From an uncultured Prevotellaceae bacterium (lineage in GTDB: Bacteria; Bacteroidota; Bacteroidia; Bacteroidales; Muribaculaceae): a DNA stretch of 8,121 bases. The notes beneath the pieces were generated by a model. It ran no database searches. It was not told the origin of the DNA and saw only the letters and a list, made by a program, of their open reading frames with translations. Positions 1 through 6,846 of the stretch are shown here, piece after piece. The stretch lies in NCBI GenBank assembly GCA_947254205.1, contig CAMYCE010000099.1, forward strand, positions 1 to 8,121. Direction: 5' to 3'. The translations under genes were made by a program, and so were the position numbers. Every line of letters starts with the position of its first letter. Positions within the stretch are counted from its first letter, which is position 1.

Positions 1-1839
1 GGCATCAAGAGTGCATCTTATGTATACTTTGGCAAGGAGCCCAAAGATTTAAACCTGCAAGAATCGGCCACTCTCGTGGGCATGTGCAAAAATCCATCTT
101 ACTACAACCCTTTCAGGTATCCCGAACGCGTGAAGGCGCGGCGCAATGTGGTGATCAACCAAATGTATAAAGCCAACATGCTCACTGCCGAAACCTGCGA
201 TGCTCTCAAAAACACACCGCTGGAGTTGCACGAGAACAGAGTCGACACCCACGAGGGGGGCATTGCGCCCTACTTTAGAGAAGAGTTGCGACGCATCATG
301 ATGGCCCACGAACCTGTGAGAAGCAACTACTCCAACGTGAATGCCTATAATGCCGACAAATATAACTGGGACAACAATCCCCTCTATGGCTGGTGCAAGA
401 AAAACAAGAAACCCGATGGCTCAAACTATGACATTTATAGCGACGGATTGCGCATCTACACCACCATCGACTCTCGCATGCAGGCACACGCCGAGGCCGC
501 TGTGCGCAAGCACATGATTGCCGAGCAAAAGCGATTTTTCAAAAACGAGTGTGGTGGCAGCTATAAAAACCCCTACACGCGCGACCCCGAAGAATTGAGC
601 AAAGCCGGTCGCGAAGCCCTCATCAAGCGAGGCATACGCAGTACCGAGCGTTATCGCACGATGAAAGCCGAAGGCATGAGCGACGAGGAAATCATGAGTG
701 CATTCAATCAAAAAATGGAGATGCGACTCTTTGACTATGAAAGAGGAGAAATTGAGCGACTCATGTCGCCCCTCGACTCGATGCTCTACATGAAAACATT
801 TTTGCGCTGTGGCATGATGTCGATGGACCCTCGCACCGGCAAAGTGAAAGCCTATGTGGGTGGCCCCGATTTCAAGCATTTCAAATATGACATGGTGGCA
901 ACCGGCACACGGCAGATTGGATCGACCGTGAAGCCCTTTATCTTCTCGATGGCATTGCAAAACGGATTGAATCCTTGTAGCACCGATTTTGAAAACACAC
1001 AGCCCCACTATGGCAAGTGGGCCCCTGGCGGTGGGTCGCATGGACTGGGACTCCACCCACAATTGCGCGAAGCCCTTGCCAAGTCGAGCAACTGGATTCC
1101 GCCACGCATTCTCGAACGCTACACCCCCGAAAAAATGGTAGAGGCCATGCACAACGACTTTGGTATCACAAGTGAGCTCATTCCCAACCTCACCTTGAGC
1201 TTGGGCTCGTGCGAAATATCACTCTATGAAATGGTGTCGGCCTATAGTGCCTTTGCCAACTATGGTAGTCGCGTGTTGCCCGTGATGGTGAGCCGCATTT
1301 GCGACAACCACGGCAATGTGATTGCCGAGTTCTACCCCAAGAAAAATCAAGCCATCAGCATGGAGTCGGGCTATCGCATGATCGACATGTTGCGTGCTGT
1401 GATCGACCATGGCACGGCAACCAGCCGCATCGCTCCATTTAAATTTAAAGCCGACATGGGTGGCAAAACCGGCACCACCAACTTCAATGCCGATGCATGG
1501 TTCATTGGCTTCACGCCCGAGTTGGTGACAGGCGTGTGGTTTGGTGGTGAGGATCGCTACATTCACTTCCGCTCCACTGGCGAAGGACAAGGTGCTGCAG
1601 CTGCAATGCCCATCTTTGGTCTATTCATGCGCAGTGTGTTTGACGATGGCTCGCTACCCTATAGCGAGAAGGTGAAATTTGCCATTCCCGATGATTTCAA
1701 CATGTGTGAATCACACATTTATGACAACGTGGGTGGTCATGTGCGCCAGCGATCAAGTCAGCAAGAGAGCGACAACAGCGCACACGATGCAGCAACTCAA
1801 GCCCAAGATCAAGAAATCATGAACTCCATTCTCAACTAA
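1..1839 (+). CDS. mrcA: Class A penicillin-binding protein 1A, 5' end missing
   Basis: Bifunctional peptidoglycan synthase: a membrane-anchored glycosyltransferase (GT51) polymerises lipid II and a transpeptidase cross-links the strands in the periplasm. The frame is open from base 1, so the gene begins outside the window; 612 residues are present. Residues 1-60 are the end of the GT51 domain (YFGK at 9-12, E21, PSYYNP at 32-37, then the R-rich helix). The transpeptidase has all three penicillin-binding motifs: STVK with nucleophile Ser308 (codon 922-924) and Lys311, SSN at 362-364 and KTGT at 489-492. The stretch MSMDPRTGKVKAYVGG just before the domain is typical of Bacteroidetes PBP1A. The missing part should be about 150-190 residues (transmembrane anchor and first GT51 motifs). 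The last 30 or so residues form a polar Q/S/D/A-rich tail outside the catalytic fold. The ATG at 76 is internal and not the start. The gene converges with nadC. The family call is firm; which paralogue it is remains less certain. Confidence 0.95.
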   Translation, partial: GIKSASYVYFGKEPKDLNLQESATLVGMCKNPSYYNPFRYPERVKARRNVVINQMYKANMLTAETCDALKNTPLELHENRVDTHEGGIAPYFREELRRIMMAHEPVRSNYSNVNAYNADKYNWDNNPLYGWCKKNKKPDGSNYDIYSDGLRIYTTIDSRMQAHAEAAVRKHMIAEQKRFFKNECGGSYKNPYTRDPEELSKAGREALIKRGIRSTERYRTMKAEGMSDEEIMSAFNQKMEMRLFDYERGEIERLMSPLDSMLYMKTFLRCGMMSMDPRTGKVKAYVGGPDFKHFKYDMVATGTRQIGSTVKPFIFSMALQNGLNPCSTDFENTQPHYGKWAPGGGSHGLGLHPQLREALAKSSNWIPPRILERYTPEKMVEAMHNDFGITSELIPNLTLSLGSCEISLYEMVSAYSAFANYGSRVLPVMVSRICDNHGNVIAEFYPKKNQAISMESGYRMIDMLRAVIDHGTATSRIAPFKFKADMGGKTGTTNFNADAWFIGFTPELVTGVWFGGEDRYIHFRSTGEGQGAAAAMPIFGLFMRSVFDDGSLPYSEKVKFAIPDDFNMCESHIYDNVGGHVRQRSSQQESDNSAHDAATQAQDQEIMNSILN

Positions 1840-1840
1840 T

Positions 1841-2091
1841 TTTTTTGGAGGAGTTCAGGAGGCAGGAGTCAGGAATTATGACGACACGACTGGTGGTTGT
1901 GTTAGTTGCTTACAAAACAACAAATTACACGAATTCAACAAATTAGCAAACGGCTTAATTCCATAGCCCTGCAAAATTCGTGTAATTCGTGTAATTTGTT
2001 GATTATCTCACAATTCCGTAAAATCAGTGGAACTAAAGGAGGGAGCTTTGGAGGGATAATCTCTAACTCCTGTCTCCTGTCTCCTAAAAAA
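1841..2091. repeat. Nested inverted-repeat element between mrcA and nadC
   Basis: This stretch fills the gap between the two convergent genes. The outer arms are 1841-1878 and 2057-2091. The left begins TTTTTTGGAGGAGTTCAGGA; the right, read on the other strand, begins TTTTTTAGGAGACAGGAG. They align over most of their length with a few mismatches and one 3-nt gap, and each holds two or three CAGGAG-like units. Inside lies a second, perfect inverted repeat (1918-1935 with 1984-2001) and a run of 9-nt units. The left arm starts directly after the mrcA stop; the right arm includes the nadC stop. No transposase and no clear target duplication are visible. Similar AATTCGTGT and CAGGAG phrases are, to my knowledge, scattered through Bacteroidales intergenic regions, so a non-autonomous mobile or REP-like element is the best guess. 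It could also act as a two-way terminator. Confidence 0.75.
1918..2001. repeat. Inner perfect 18-bp inverted repeat built of 9-nt units
   Basis: CAACAAATTACACGAATT at 1918-1935 is exactly complementary to 1984-2001, with 48 nt between the arms. Each arm is made of 9-nt units: the left reads CAACAAATT, ACACGAATT, CAACAAATT, and the right (other strand) CAACAAATT, ACACGAATT, ACACGAATT. The third unit therefore differs between the sides. On the plus strand the units continue as AATTCGTGT (1975-1983 and 1984-1992), AATTTGTTG (1993-2001) and decayed copies to about 2030 (CAATTCCGT, AAAATCAGT). RNA from either strand could fold into a long hairpin. The short open frame that crosses this stretch has no protein-like features. 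Confidence 0.8.
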
Positions 2092-2959
2092 TGGTGAGTT
2101 TGTCGCTACCGGCAGCCTTGAAGCTCATGTCGAGGCCCTTCACACTGTGGGTGAGCGCACCAAACGAGATGAAATCAACTCCAGCCTTGGCATAGGGTAT
2201 CATGGTGTCGAAGGTAATGCCTCCACTCGACTCGGTCTCGCAACGGCCAGCCACAATTTCCACAGCCTTGCGCGTGTCGGCAGGCGTGAAGTTGTCGAAC
2301 ATGATGCGGTCGCACCCCTCGGCAAGAGCCTCATCAAGCTCTTTGAAATTGCGCACTTCACACTCAATTTTCAAGTCTTTGCCATGCTCCTTGCAATATT
2401 GCTTGGCTCGTGAAATAGCTTGATGCACACCGCCACAAAAGTCGATGTGATTGTCCTTGAGCAAAATCATGTCGAAGAGGCCAATGCGGTGATTCATGCC
2501 ACCACCAATTTTCACTGCCTCCTTTTCAAGCATGCGCATGCCGGGAGTGGTTTTGCGCGTATCGAGCACACGGGTCTTGGTGCCTGCATCGATGAGTGCC
2601 TGCTGATATTTATGGGTCATGGTGGCAATGCCACTCATGCGTTGCAAGATGTTGAGCATGAGACGCTCACATTGCAAGAGGCTTTGCTCACGTCCTTTCA
2701 CGCTCATCACAATGTCGCCCGGCTTCACATGAGCACCATCGGCAACATAGGCCTCAACATCGAGCGAGGGGTCGAAACGCTGAAAAACTTGCTTGGCAAT
2801 CTCAATGCCGGCAAAAATGCCCTCTTGCTTGATGAGCAACTTGCTCTCGCCCATGGCATCGGCAGGAATGCAACACAAGGTAGTGTGGTCGCCATCGCCA
2901 ATATCTTCGCTAAAGGCGAGGTCGATCAATTTATCATTTAATTCTTCAACTGTCAACAT
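2084..2959 (-). CDS. nadC: Nicotinate-nucleotide diphosphorylase (quinolinate phosphoribosyltransferase)
   Basis: Cytoplasmic enzyme that joins quinolinate to PRPP and decarboxylates it, giving nicotinate mononucleotide, CO2 and pyrophosphate; third step of de novo NAD synthesis. The 291 residues match the usual family length. Visible signatures: GDGDHTT at 21-27 near the N-terminus, TRKTTPG at 134-140, NHRIGLFD at 156-163, KDNH at 168-171, E199 and E201 with D222 in the barrel, and SSGGI (244-248) followed by SFGALTHS (265-272), which form the phosphate-binding end. The ATG at 2957-2959 is the only plausible start; no clear Shine-Dalgarno sequence precedes it. It lies 38 nt after nadA, across an A9 run on the coding strand, and is the last gene of the operon. 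The final 8-10 residues (AAGSDKLTIF) run past where the family's last conserved segment ends, and the stop TAG lies inside the repeat arm. Confidence 0.96.
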   Translation of the reverse strand: MLTVEELNDKLIDLAFSEDIGDGDHTTLCCIPADAMGESKLLIKQEGIFAGIEIAKQVFQRFDPSLDVEAYVADGAHVKPGDIVMSVKGREQSLLQCERLMLNILQRMSGIATMTHKYQQALIDAGTKTRVLDTRKTTPGMRMLEKEAVKIGGGMNHRIGLFDMILLKDNHIDFCGGVHQAISRAKQYCKEHGKDLKIECEVRNFKELDEALAEGCDRIMFDNFTPADTRKAVEIVAGRCETESSGGITFDTMIPYAKAGVDFISFGALTHSVKGLDMSFKAAGSDKLTIF

Positions 2960-2997
2960 GATGGTTCTAATTCTATATTCTTTTTTTTTGAGAATTT

Positions 2998-3981
2998 CTA
3001 TAAGCCCAACTGTGCCGAGATGTCGAGCATGCGGGTGATGGAGTGCACAGCCTTGGCTGCCACAGCAGGGGGCACCTCGATGGTGGGTTGCTCGTGCTTG
3101 AGGCAGTTGTAGAGCTTGTGGAGCGTGATGAGCTTCATGTATTCACAATCGTTGCACCTGCAAGTGCCCTCGTTGCAAGTCGGAGCCGGAATAAACGTTT
3201 TGTGAGGGGCTCCCTTCTTCATCTCGTGAAGAATTCCACTCTCGGTCACTACAATAAACTCTTGGGCTTCGCTATTGAGGCTATATTTCAACAAGGCAGC
3301 AGTGCTGCCCACCTTGTGGGCCAAAGCGACTATCGGGGAGGGGCATTCGGGGTGCACCAGCACCTTGGCTTGGGGGTGTTGCTCCATGAGTCGCTTGATG
3401 GCATCGAGAGAGAAACGCTCATGCACATGGCAACTGCCCTGCCACAGAAGCATGTTGCGCCCCGTGAGATGGTTGATATAGGCTCCCAAATTCTTGTCGG
3501 GCCCAAAAATGATGGGTGTGTCGCCGGGCAATGAGTTCACAACCTGCAAGGCATTGCTGCTGGTGACCACCACATCGGTCAAAGCCTTGGTTGCTGCCGT
3601 GGTGTTGACATAGCTCACCACAGTGTGCCCGGGGTGTGCCTTCACAAACTGTTCAAATTGGGGTGCAGGGCAACTCTCGGCCAGCGAGCAGGAGGCATTG
3701 AGATCGGGCACAAGCACCACCTTTGACGGGCACAAGATTTTGCACGTTTCGCCCATGAAGTGCACGCCACACATCACAATGATGTCGGCACTCGTGTTAG
3801 CCGCCTTTTGAGCCAATGCCAAGCTATCGCCCACAAAATGCGCCAAGTCTTGCACATCGGGGTGGGTGTAGTAGTGTGCCATGATCACGGCATTTTTTTT
3901 CTCACACATGTCGAGAATTTCGCGCTTGATGTCGATGCCAGCTGGTACCGGAGCATCGACAAACCCATTTTTACATTCCAT
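2998..3981 (-). CDS. nadA: Quinolinate synthase (4Fe-4S enzyme)
   Basis: Condenses iminoaspartate from NadB with dihydroxyacetone phosphate to make quinolinate, using a [4Fe-4S] cluster. From the chosen ATG (3979-3981) the protein has 327 residues, a normal family length. Signatures: AHYYTHPDVQDLAHFVGDSL near 35-54, CGVHFMGET from 71, PDLNASCSLAESCP at 92-105, GSCHVHE at 182-188, and a Cys-rich end, CNEGTCRCNDCEYM at 269-282. By family pattern the three cluster ligands are Cys71, Cys184 and one of the C-terminal cysteines, most likely Cys279. The frame stays open upstream to 4137, but the extra residues overlap nadB and do not look like NadA, so the ATG at 3981 is preferred. It sits 37 nt after the nadB stop with a weak AGAGAA before it. 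Confidence 0.95.
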   Translation of the reverse strand: MECKNGFVDAPVPAGIDIKREILDMCEKKNAVIMAHYYTHPDVQDLAHFVGDSLALAQKAANTSADIIVMCGVHFMGETCKILCPSKVVLVPDLNASCSLAESCPAPQFEQFVKAHPGHTVVSYVNTTAATKALTDVVVTSSNALQVVNSLPGDTPIIFGPDKNLGAYINHLTGRNMLLWQGSCHVHERFSLDAIKRLMEQHPQAKVLVHPECPSPIVALAHKVGSTAALLKYSLNSEAQEFIVVTESGILHEMKKGAPHKTFIPAPTCNEGTCRCNDCEYMKLITLHKLYNCLKHEQPTIEVPPAVAAKAVHSITRMLDISAQLGL

Positions 3982-4018
3982 AATTCTCTGTTTAATTGTA
4001 GTATCGAAAATGTTGTAG

Positions 4019-5626
4019 TTATTGTTTGGCGTCATGATCCTTGCCATCGAGGGCATGGCTAGGATAGTCGATTGTGTAGTGCAAGCCACGGCTCTCCTTG
4101 CGATCGAGTGCCTGACGCATGATGAGATAGCCCACATTGATCATGTTGCGCAACTCGCAAATATCGCGAGTGGGCTTCACACGCTTATAGAGGTCTTCGG
4201 TTTCTTCAAAAATCAAGTCAAGTCGATTCCAAGCTCGCTTGAGTCGCAAGTCGCTACGCACAATGCCCACATAGTTTGACATGATTTGTCCCACCTCGCG
4301 TGCATCTTGAGCAATGAGCACTTTTTCCTCGTTGCTCATGGTGCCCTCATCGTTCCACTCGGGCACATGGGCATTGTAGGCATAGTCATCAATCACAGCA
4401 ACAGAGTGCTGGGCTGCCGACTGGGCATAGACCACCGCCTCGATGAGCGAGTTGCTGGCCAGTCGGTTGCCACCATGCAACCCCGTGCACGAGCACTCCC
4501 CCACTGCATAGAGTCGCTTGATTGAGCTTTCGCTATTGAGGTCGACTTGAATGCCTCCACACACATAGTGGGCACTGGGACACACTGGAATGTATTGCTT
4601 GGTGATGTCGATGCCAATGCTCATGCACTTGGCATAGATGTGAGGAAAATGCCGCTTGGTTTCTTCGGCATCTTTGTGGGTCACATCGAGGCACACATGA
4701 TTCAGGCCGTGAATCTTCATCTCGTGGTCGATGCTGCGTGCCACTATATCGCGCGGAGCAAGCGACAATCGCTCATCATATTTGTGCATAAACTCCTCGC
4801 CATTGGGCAATCGCAACACGCCTCCATAGCCACGCATGGCCTCGGTGATGAGAAACGCCGGGTGGGTCTCGGCTGGGTTGTAGAGCACTGTGGGGTGAAA
4901 TTGCACAAATTCCATGTCCTTGATCGTGCCCTTGGCTCGATACACCATTGCCACACCATCGCCTGTGGCTATATTGGGGTTGGACGTGGTGGCATACACC
5001 GAGCCAGCCCCTCCTGTGGCCATGAGCGTGATGCGACTCAAGAAGGTATCGACCTTGTGGGTGGTGGGGTTCAGGATATAGGCGCCATAGCACTCAACGC
5101 CACGAGTGTTGCGTGTGACTTCATGCCCAAGATTGTGTTGTGTGATAATTTCAACGGCATAGTGATGCTCAAGCACCGTGATGTTTTCATGAGAGCGCAC
5201 AGCCTGCATGAGTCCGCGCTGAATTTCAAATCCTGTGTCGTCGGCATGATGCAAGATGCGAAACTCGCTATGCCCCCCTTCGCGATGCAAGTCATAATTG
5301 CCATCATCTTTTCGGTCGAAATTCACCCCCCATTTCACAAGGTCGTCGATTGCCTGTGGAGCGTTGCGAATCACATGTTCAACAGCTTTAATATTCGAGA
5401 TATAATCGCCTGCCACAATCGTGTCGGCAATGTGCTTTTCAAAGTTATCGACCTGCACATTGGTCACAGCGGCAATGCCTCCTTGTGCCTTGGCCGTGTT
5501 GGCCTCGTCGAGCGTGGTTTTGCACACCAGAGCCACCTTTCCCTTTCCTGTGGCGGCAACCTTCAAGGCATAGGCCATGCCGGCGACACCGCCACCAATC
5601 ACAAGGAAATCATATTGATAAACCAT
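4019..5626 (-). CDS. nadB: L-aspartate oxidase
   Basis: FAD-dependent cytoplasmic enzyme that oxidises L-aspartate to iminoaspartate, the first step of bacterial de novo NAD synthesis, using oxygen or, anaerobically, fumarate as acceptor. The 535 residues are close to the E. coli length. Seen: N-terminal FAD fold DFLVIGGGVAG (6-16), KAQGGIAA (46-53), ATGGAG (203-208), QFHPT with His244, PRDIVARS with Arg292, SAHYVCGG with His353, and the second FAD signature GLHGGNRLASNSL (383-395). His244, Arg292 and His353 correspond to known active-site residues of this family. The glutamate-rich helical C-terminal domain is present. The pairing with nadA and nadC separates it from its close relatives, the fumarate reductase and succinate dehydrogenase flavoproteins. 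First gene of the nadBAC unit. Confidence 0.96.
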   Translation of the reverse strand: MVYQYDFLVIGGGVAGMAYALKVAATGKGKVALVCKTTLDEANTAKAQGGIAAVTNVQVDNFEKHIADTIVAGDYISNIKAVEHVIRNAPQAIDDLVKWGVNFDRKDDGNYDLHREGGHSEFRILHHADDTGFEIQRGLMQAVRSHENITVLEHHYAVEIITQHNLGHEVTRNTRGVECYGAYILNPTTHKVDTFLSRITLMATGGAGSVYATTSNPNIATGDGVAMVYRAKGTIKDMEFVQFHPTVLYNPAETHPAFLITEAMRGYGGVLRLPNGEEFMHKYDERLSLAPRDIVARSIDHEMKIHGLNHVCLDVTHKDAEETKRHFPHIYAKCMSIGIDITKQYIPVCPSAHYVCGGIQVDLNSESSIKRLYAVGECSCTGLHGGNRLASNSLIEAVVYAQSAAQHSVAVIDDYAYNAHVPEWNDEGTMSNEEKVLIAQDAREVGQIMSNYVGIVRSDLRLKRAWNRLDLIFEETEDLYKRVKPTRDICELRNMINVGYLIMRQALDRKESRGLHYTIDYPSHALDGKDHDAKQ

Positions 5627-5658
5627 AGTCTTTAGTTATTAGCTTCAAGAAGAGAGCA

Positions 5659-5666
5659 CAAAATTA
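5659..5666 (-). promoter_or_regulatory. Putative -7 box of the nadBAC promoter
   Basis: TAATTTTG on the minus strand fits the Bacteroidetes -7 consensus TAnnTTTG. It would give a leader of roughly 25-30 nt before the nadB ATG. No TTTG is found at the expected -33 distance, where the upstream side is a T-rich run, so the match is partial. Confidence 0.45.
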
Positions 5667-5701
5667 AGAAAAAAAAACGACTTGGCTACCACTCTTGCCT
5701 T

Positions 5702-5711
5702 GCAATATTGC
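5702..5711. repeat. 10-bp palindrome upstream of nadB
   Basis: GCAATATTGC is a perfect 10-bp palindrome about 36 nt upstream of the putative nadB -7 box, between the YgbA-like gene and nadB. It could be a small operator, but a palindrome of this size is also possible by chance, and I cannot link it to a known NAD regulator. Confidence 0.25.
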
Positions 5712-5733
5712 CTCCCCCCACACACAGGCAAGC

Positions 5734-6042
5734 TCACTTCTTGCCCACAAGGCTCTGCCACATGTGCCTGAATGTGGCTCGCGGAGCATAGAAAATCATG
5801 CGTGGACCTGCCCAGCGCATCACCTTGCGCATGAGTTCGCGCTGCACTGGAGCATAGCAATGCACAGGACAATCCTTGCAAGCAGGCTTGCTCTCGCCAT
5901 AGCGACAATGGCTCAACCGACGGCAGGCATAGCTTGCCAGCTCATGCAATTGCTCTCGCTCGGCATCGCTTGTGGCATGATGCCGGCTATAAAGTTCTAT
6001 CATCAACCTAATGGTCGACTGGTCGCGCTCAATTTTAGTCAT
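5734..6042 (-). CDS. ygbA: YgbA-like 'nitrous oxide-stimulated promoter' family protein
   Basis: Small cytoplasmic protein of 102 residues without membrane spans. It resembles the family of E. coli YgbA (Pfam 'nitrous oxide-stimulated promoter'). The core is RRLSHCRYGESKPACKDCP (41-59) followed by VHCY (60-63) and later MRWAGPRM (75-82). Cys46, Cys55, Cys58 and Cys62 form a C-x8-C-x2-C-x3-C cluster that suggests metal or Fe-S binding; Cys40 is a fifth cysteine. In E. coli ygbA is known as an NsrR-controlled gene tied to nitrosative stress; its biochemical role is unclear. Here it lies 107 nt upstream of nadB on the same strand and is divergent from tetR. The start at 6040-6042 keeps the conserved N-terminal helix (IRLMIELYSRH). 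The family call is firm and the function is not. Confidence 0.88.
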   Translation of the reverse strand: MTKIERDQSTIRLMIELYSRHHATSDAEREQLHELASYACRRLSHCRYGESKPACKDCPVHCYAPVQRELMRKVMRWAGPRMIFYAPRATFRHMWQSLVGKK

Positions 6043-6059
6043 AACTGGTACAAAGGTAA

Positions 6060-6090
6060 CAAATATCTCCCATTCCTAAACTATGACAAA
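6060..6090 (-). promoter_or_regulatory. Putative promoter of the YgbA-like gene
   Basis: On the minus strand TTTG (6090-6087) is followed after 19 nt by GATATTTG (6067-6060), one mismatch from the Bacteroidetes -7 box TAnnTTTG. Start of transcription would be about 10-14 nt before the ATG. A second, perfect -7 match TACCTTTG (6058-6051) lies closer but would leave almost no leader, and its -33 side is only TTTA. Confidence 0.45.
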
Positions 6091-6112
6091 AGCTCTCCAA
6101 CTTGAAAAGCAA

Positions 6113-6144
6113 TTTGTGCATTACGTGAAAAATGCGTAATTTCG
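6113..6144 (+). promoter_or_regulatory. Putative promoter of tetR-fabG
   Basis: TTTG (6113-6116) and TAATTTCG (6137-6144) are separated by 20 nt and match the Bacteroidetes -33/-7 pattern with one mismatch in the -7 box. The leader to the tetR ATG would be about 45-50 nt. Confidence 0.5.
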
Positions 6145-6148
6145 CACA
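6115..6148. promoter_or_regulatory. Candidate TetR operator (interrupted inverted repeat)
   Basis: TGTGCATTACG (6115-6125) is mirrored by CGTAAT (6135-6140) and GCACA (6144-6148), with 9 nt between the halves and a 3-nt insertion (TTC) in the right half, so 11 bases on each side are complementary. The repeat overlaps both predicted promoter boxes, the usual place for a site by which a TetR-type repressor blocks its own promoter. The YgbA-like promoter is about 25 nt away, so binding might also affect that gene. The inverted repeat is seen; its role is inferred. Confidence 0.45.
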
Positions 6149-6195
6149 GAAAAACAAAGAGATAAAAGCCATGATTGGTGGCACAACAATAGCAC

Positions 6196-6822
6196 ATGGT
6201 TTCAAGAACGCGCGAAAAATTGATAGATGTTGCTCGTCAACTATTTGCCCACAAAGGGGTAGAAAACACGACGATGAATGACATTGCCTCGGCAAGCGAA
6301 AAGGGGCGACGCACCATCTATACCTATTTCAAGAGCAAGACCGAAATTTTCAATGCCGTTGTGAACCGCGAGGCAAGCATCATCACCGAGCGACTGGCTC
6401 AATTGCCAGAACAAGCCATGTCAGCCGACGACAAACTCATCAATTTTGTCTTTATTCGTTTTGAAGCAGTGAAAGAGGTGGTGGGGCGCAATGGCTCACT
6501 CCGTGCCAGTTTTTTTCTTGATGTGCGCAGGGTCGACCGCATACGCCGCGCCAACAAAGCTAAAGAAATTGCCATACTCAAGATCATTTTGCAAGAGGGA
6601 GTGAACAACGGGATTTTTCGCATCAACCACATCGACAAAACTGCCGAAATTCTGCTCATGACCATGCAAGGACTCGACATTCACTACATTCGCGACAGTT
6701 TTTCAAACATTGGTGTGAGCAAGGAGCAATTGCGCGACTATCTCAAAGACTTTGTGATGAATGGCATTGCTGCCAGCAACCACAATGCCACCTCATCGCC
6801 ACACACAAAAAACGACATTTAA
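6196..6822 (+). CDS. TetR/AcrR-family transcriptional regulator
   Basis: A 208-residue DNA-binding regulator. The N-terminal TetR domain is clear: helix 1 around 4-20 (RTREKLIDVARQLFAHKG), TTMNDIASASEKGRRTIYTYF at 25-45 as the helix-turn-helix, and FKSKTEIFNAVV at 45-56. The remaining residues are a helical ligand and dimer domain (about 75-190) that I cannot tie to a ligand, followed by a short polar tail. An ATG at 6171 is out of frame, so the ATG at 6196 is the start. Only 24 nt separate it from fabG, so the two are probably co-transcribed and the regulator may sense acyl-CoA, acyl-ACP or fatty acids and control membrane lipid synthesis, as FabR does in other bacteria. That role is inferred from position only. 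Confidence 0.93.
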   Translation: MVSRTREKLIDVARQLFAHKGVENTTMNDIASASEKGRRTIYTYFKSKTEIFNAVVNREASIITERLAQLPEQAMSADDKLINFVFIRFEAVKEVVGRNGSLRASFFLDVRRVDRIRRANKAKEIAILKIILQEGVNNGIFRINHIDKTAEILLMTMQGLDIHYIRDSFSNIGVSKEQLRDYLKDFVMNGIAASNHNATSSPHTKNDI

Positions 6823-6846
6823 TATTCAAATAAATTTAAAAGAGAA

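Noticed and set aside
421..1152. Open frame on the minus strand opposite mrcA (243 codons)
   Set aside because: It lies wholly within the PBP1A coding sequence, and its translation is His-rich and resembles no family.
1918..2030. CRISPR array
   Set aside because: Units are only 9 nt, adjoin one another without unique spacers, and occur in inverted as well as direct orientation.
1841..2091. Complete insertion sequence
   Set aside because: Inverted arms are present, but the interior has no transposase frame and no target duplication can be seen.
1906..2097. 63-codon plus-strand frame in the mrcA-nadC gap
   Set aside because: It is composed almost entirely of the repeat element and runs into the nadC 3' end; low-complexity translation with no protein signature.
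3982..4137. N-terminal extension of NadA by 52 residues
   Set aside because: It overlaps the 3' end of nadB, lacks family similarity, and the downstream ATG at 3981 gives a normal-length enzyme.
4547..5635. Long open frame (362 codons) on the plus strand opposite nadB
   Set aside because: The minus-strand frame is unmistakably NadB with all active-site motifs. The plus-strand translation is rich in His, Cys and Ile without domain structure, as expected for the shadow of a codon-biased gene.
5645..5908. 87-codon minus-strand frame overlapping the YgbA-like gene and the nadB upstream region
   Set aside because: The overlapping minus-strand frame at 5734-6042 matches a known family, and this frame has no such support.
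6120..6140. The ATTACG/CGTAAT pair as a terminator for transcription into tetR
   Set aside because: A 6-bp stem without a U tract and overlapping promoter boxes fits an operator better than a terminator.
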